NCBI GenBank assembly: GCA_947452875.1
Contig: CANGEZ010000115.1
Location: 1-6,739, forward strand
Direction: 5' to 3'
DNA from: Chitinophagaceae bacterium
GTDB taxonomy: Bacteria > Bacteroidota > Bacteroidia > Chitinophagales > Chitinophagaceae
Length of the DNA stretch: 6,739 nt
The notes under the pieces were generated by a model. The model was not told the origin of the DNA, ran no database searches, and saw only the letters and a program-made list of their open reading frames with translations. A program made the position numbers and the translations under genes. Of the stretch, positions 5,856 through 6,739 are shown piece by piece (the stretch's first letter is position 1; the number at the start of each line of letters is the position of its first letter).

Positions 5856-6739
5856 ATGCATCACTACCGCATACCTATTTGGAAACAATCGCCATTGCTC
5901 AGAGTGGTGGTGTCAATGATGATTGGCATCCTATTGCAATACTATTTCGTATTTTCTTTGCCGTCAATTATTTTATTTTCTCTCATCAACATTTTTTTAT
6001 TTTTCGTTTTTTATAAACTGCCACTGCATCTACGTTTCAGGTTTAGAAAATTCCAATCTGTATTTCTTGTCTTCATGATAATTTCATTTGGAATGTTGTT
6101 GACACGACAACAAGACCTAAGAAATTCAAATTCTTTTTTCCTCCATCATTACCTACAAGGAGATGAATTGATATTAAGAATTGAAGCGCCTTTAAATGAA
6201 AAACAACATTCGTATACAACTACTGCTTCTGTTCAATCTGTTATTAAAAATAATTTTTCATTATCCGTGAAAGGCAAGCTGAATCTGATTTTCAAGAAGA
6301 ATGATACAGCAAAGGCGCTTCGTTACGGAGATTTAATTATTGTGAATAAAGAGGTTATTCCCATAAAAAATTTCGGCAATCCAGGCGAGTTCGACAACAA
6401 AAGATACAATGCGTTTCAGCAAACTTATCATCAGATTTATTTGAAAGGGAATGAATTTATGGTAAGCAAGAAAAACACAGGCAATGTAATATTCAAAACC
6501 ATTTATGCGCTTAAAGAAAAAACGCTCAGAACATTACAAGCTAACATCAACAATCAACATGGAAGTTTGGGTATTGCAGAAGCATTGTTGATTGGCTATA
6601 AAAACGACCTTGACAAAGAAATGGTACAAGCCTATAGCAATACCGGTGTTGTTCATATCATCGCCATTTCAGGATTGCATTTGGGTTTGATCTACATGGT
6701 ATTATTTTGGTTGCTGGAAAGAATGCCGATTGTAAAAAG
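5856..6739 (+). CDS. comEC: ComEC/Rec2-family DNA-uptake channel protein, N-terminal part (runs off window)
   Basis: ComEC proteins form the inner-membrane channel through which one strand of external DNA enters during natural transformation. The window holds 294 codons plus 2 bases. The N-terminus has three hydrophobic segments (about 13-33, 36-54 and 67-82), then a soluble DUF4131/OB-like region. Two family signatures are clear: NPGEFDNKRYNAFQ (from residue 175) and NTGVVHIIAISGLHLG (about 263-277), which opens the competence domain. ATG at 5856 is the first possible start, because an in-frame TAG lies at 5850-5852. The 40-bp gap after carB is T-rich, with no TAnnTTTG promoter and no hairpin, so readthrough from carB is likely. 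The later membrane segments and any C-terminal metallo-beta-lactamase domain lie outside, so completeness cannot be judged. Presence of comEC suggests, but does not show, competence. Confidence 0.88.
   Translation, partial: MHHYRIPIWKQSPLLRVVVSMMIGILLQYYFVFSLPSIILFSLINIFLFFVFYKLPLHLRFRFRKFQSVFLVFMIISFGMLLTRQQDLRNSNSFFLHHYLQGDELILRIEAPLNEKQHSYTTTASVQSVIKNNFSLSVKGKLNLIFKKNDTAKALRYGDLIIVNKEVIPIKNFGNPGEFDNKRYNAFQQTYHQIYLKGNEFMVSKKNTGNVIFKTIYALKEKTLRTLQANINNQHGSLGIAEALLIGYKNDLDKEMVQAYSNTGVVHIIAISGLHLGLIYMVLFWLLERMPIVK

Overview
The window looks like a piece of a Bacteroidota chromosome, most likely from the Chitinophagaceae or a relative. This is inferred from family resemblance, the AT-rich composition, two matches to the Bacteroidota -7 promoter element (TAnnTTTG) and a short CarB without the C-terminal MGS domain. 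No rRNA, tRNA, CRISPR array or phage gene is visible.

Layout, left to right. Positions 1-105 (minus) hold the first 35 codons of an IS256-type transposase that runs off the left edge; the end of that element probably lies between 131 and 156. A repeat-rich gap follows (dispersed 18-mer, heptamer array). Then come a BCP/PrxQ peroxiredoxin (274-726, minus), a second repeat-rich gap holding two inverted copies of a G/C-run repeat, and a secreted M23-family zinc peptidase (951-2645, minus, TTG start). A 329-bp divergent spacer (2646-2974) carries repeats, a perfect 11-bp hairpin, a 12-bp palindrome and promoter elements facing both ways. On the plus strand are carB (2975-5815), the large subunit of carbamoyl-phosphate synthase, and, 40 bp later, the first 294 codons of a ComEC/Rec2 DNA-uptake channel protein that runs off the right edge.

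The genes do not form one pathway. carB supplies carbamoyl phosphate for pyrimidine and arginine synthesis, bcp detoxifies peroxides, the M23 protein probably remodels the cell wall, and comEC imports DNA. carB and comEC are close enough to share a transcript. I found no convincing new biological system. The unusual content is non-coding: several families of short repeats fill nearly every minus-strand and divergent intergenic gap, and a mobile element sits next to one of them.
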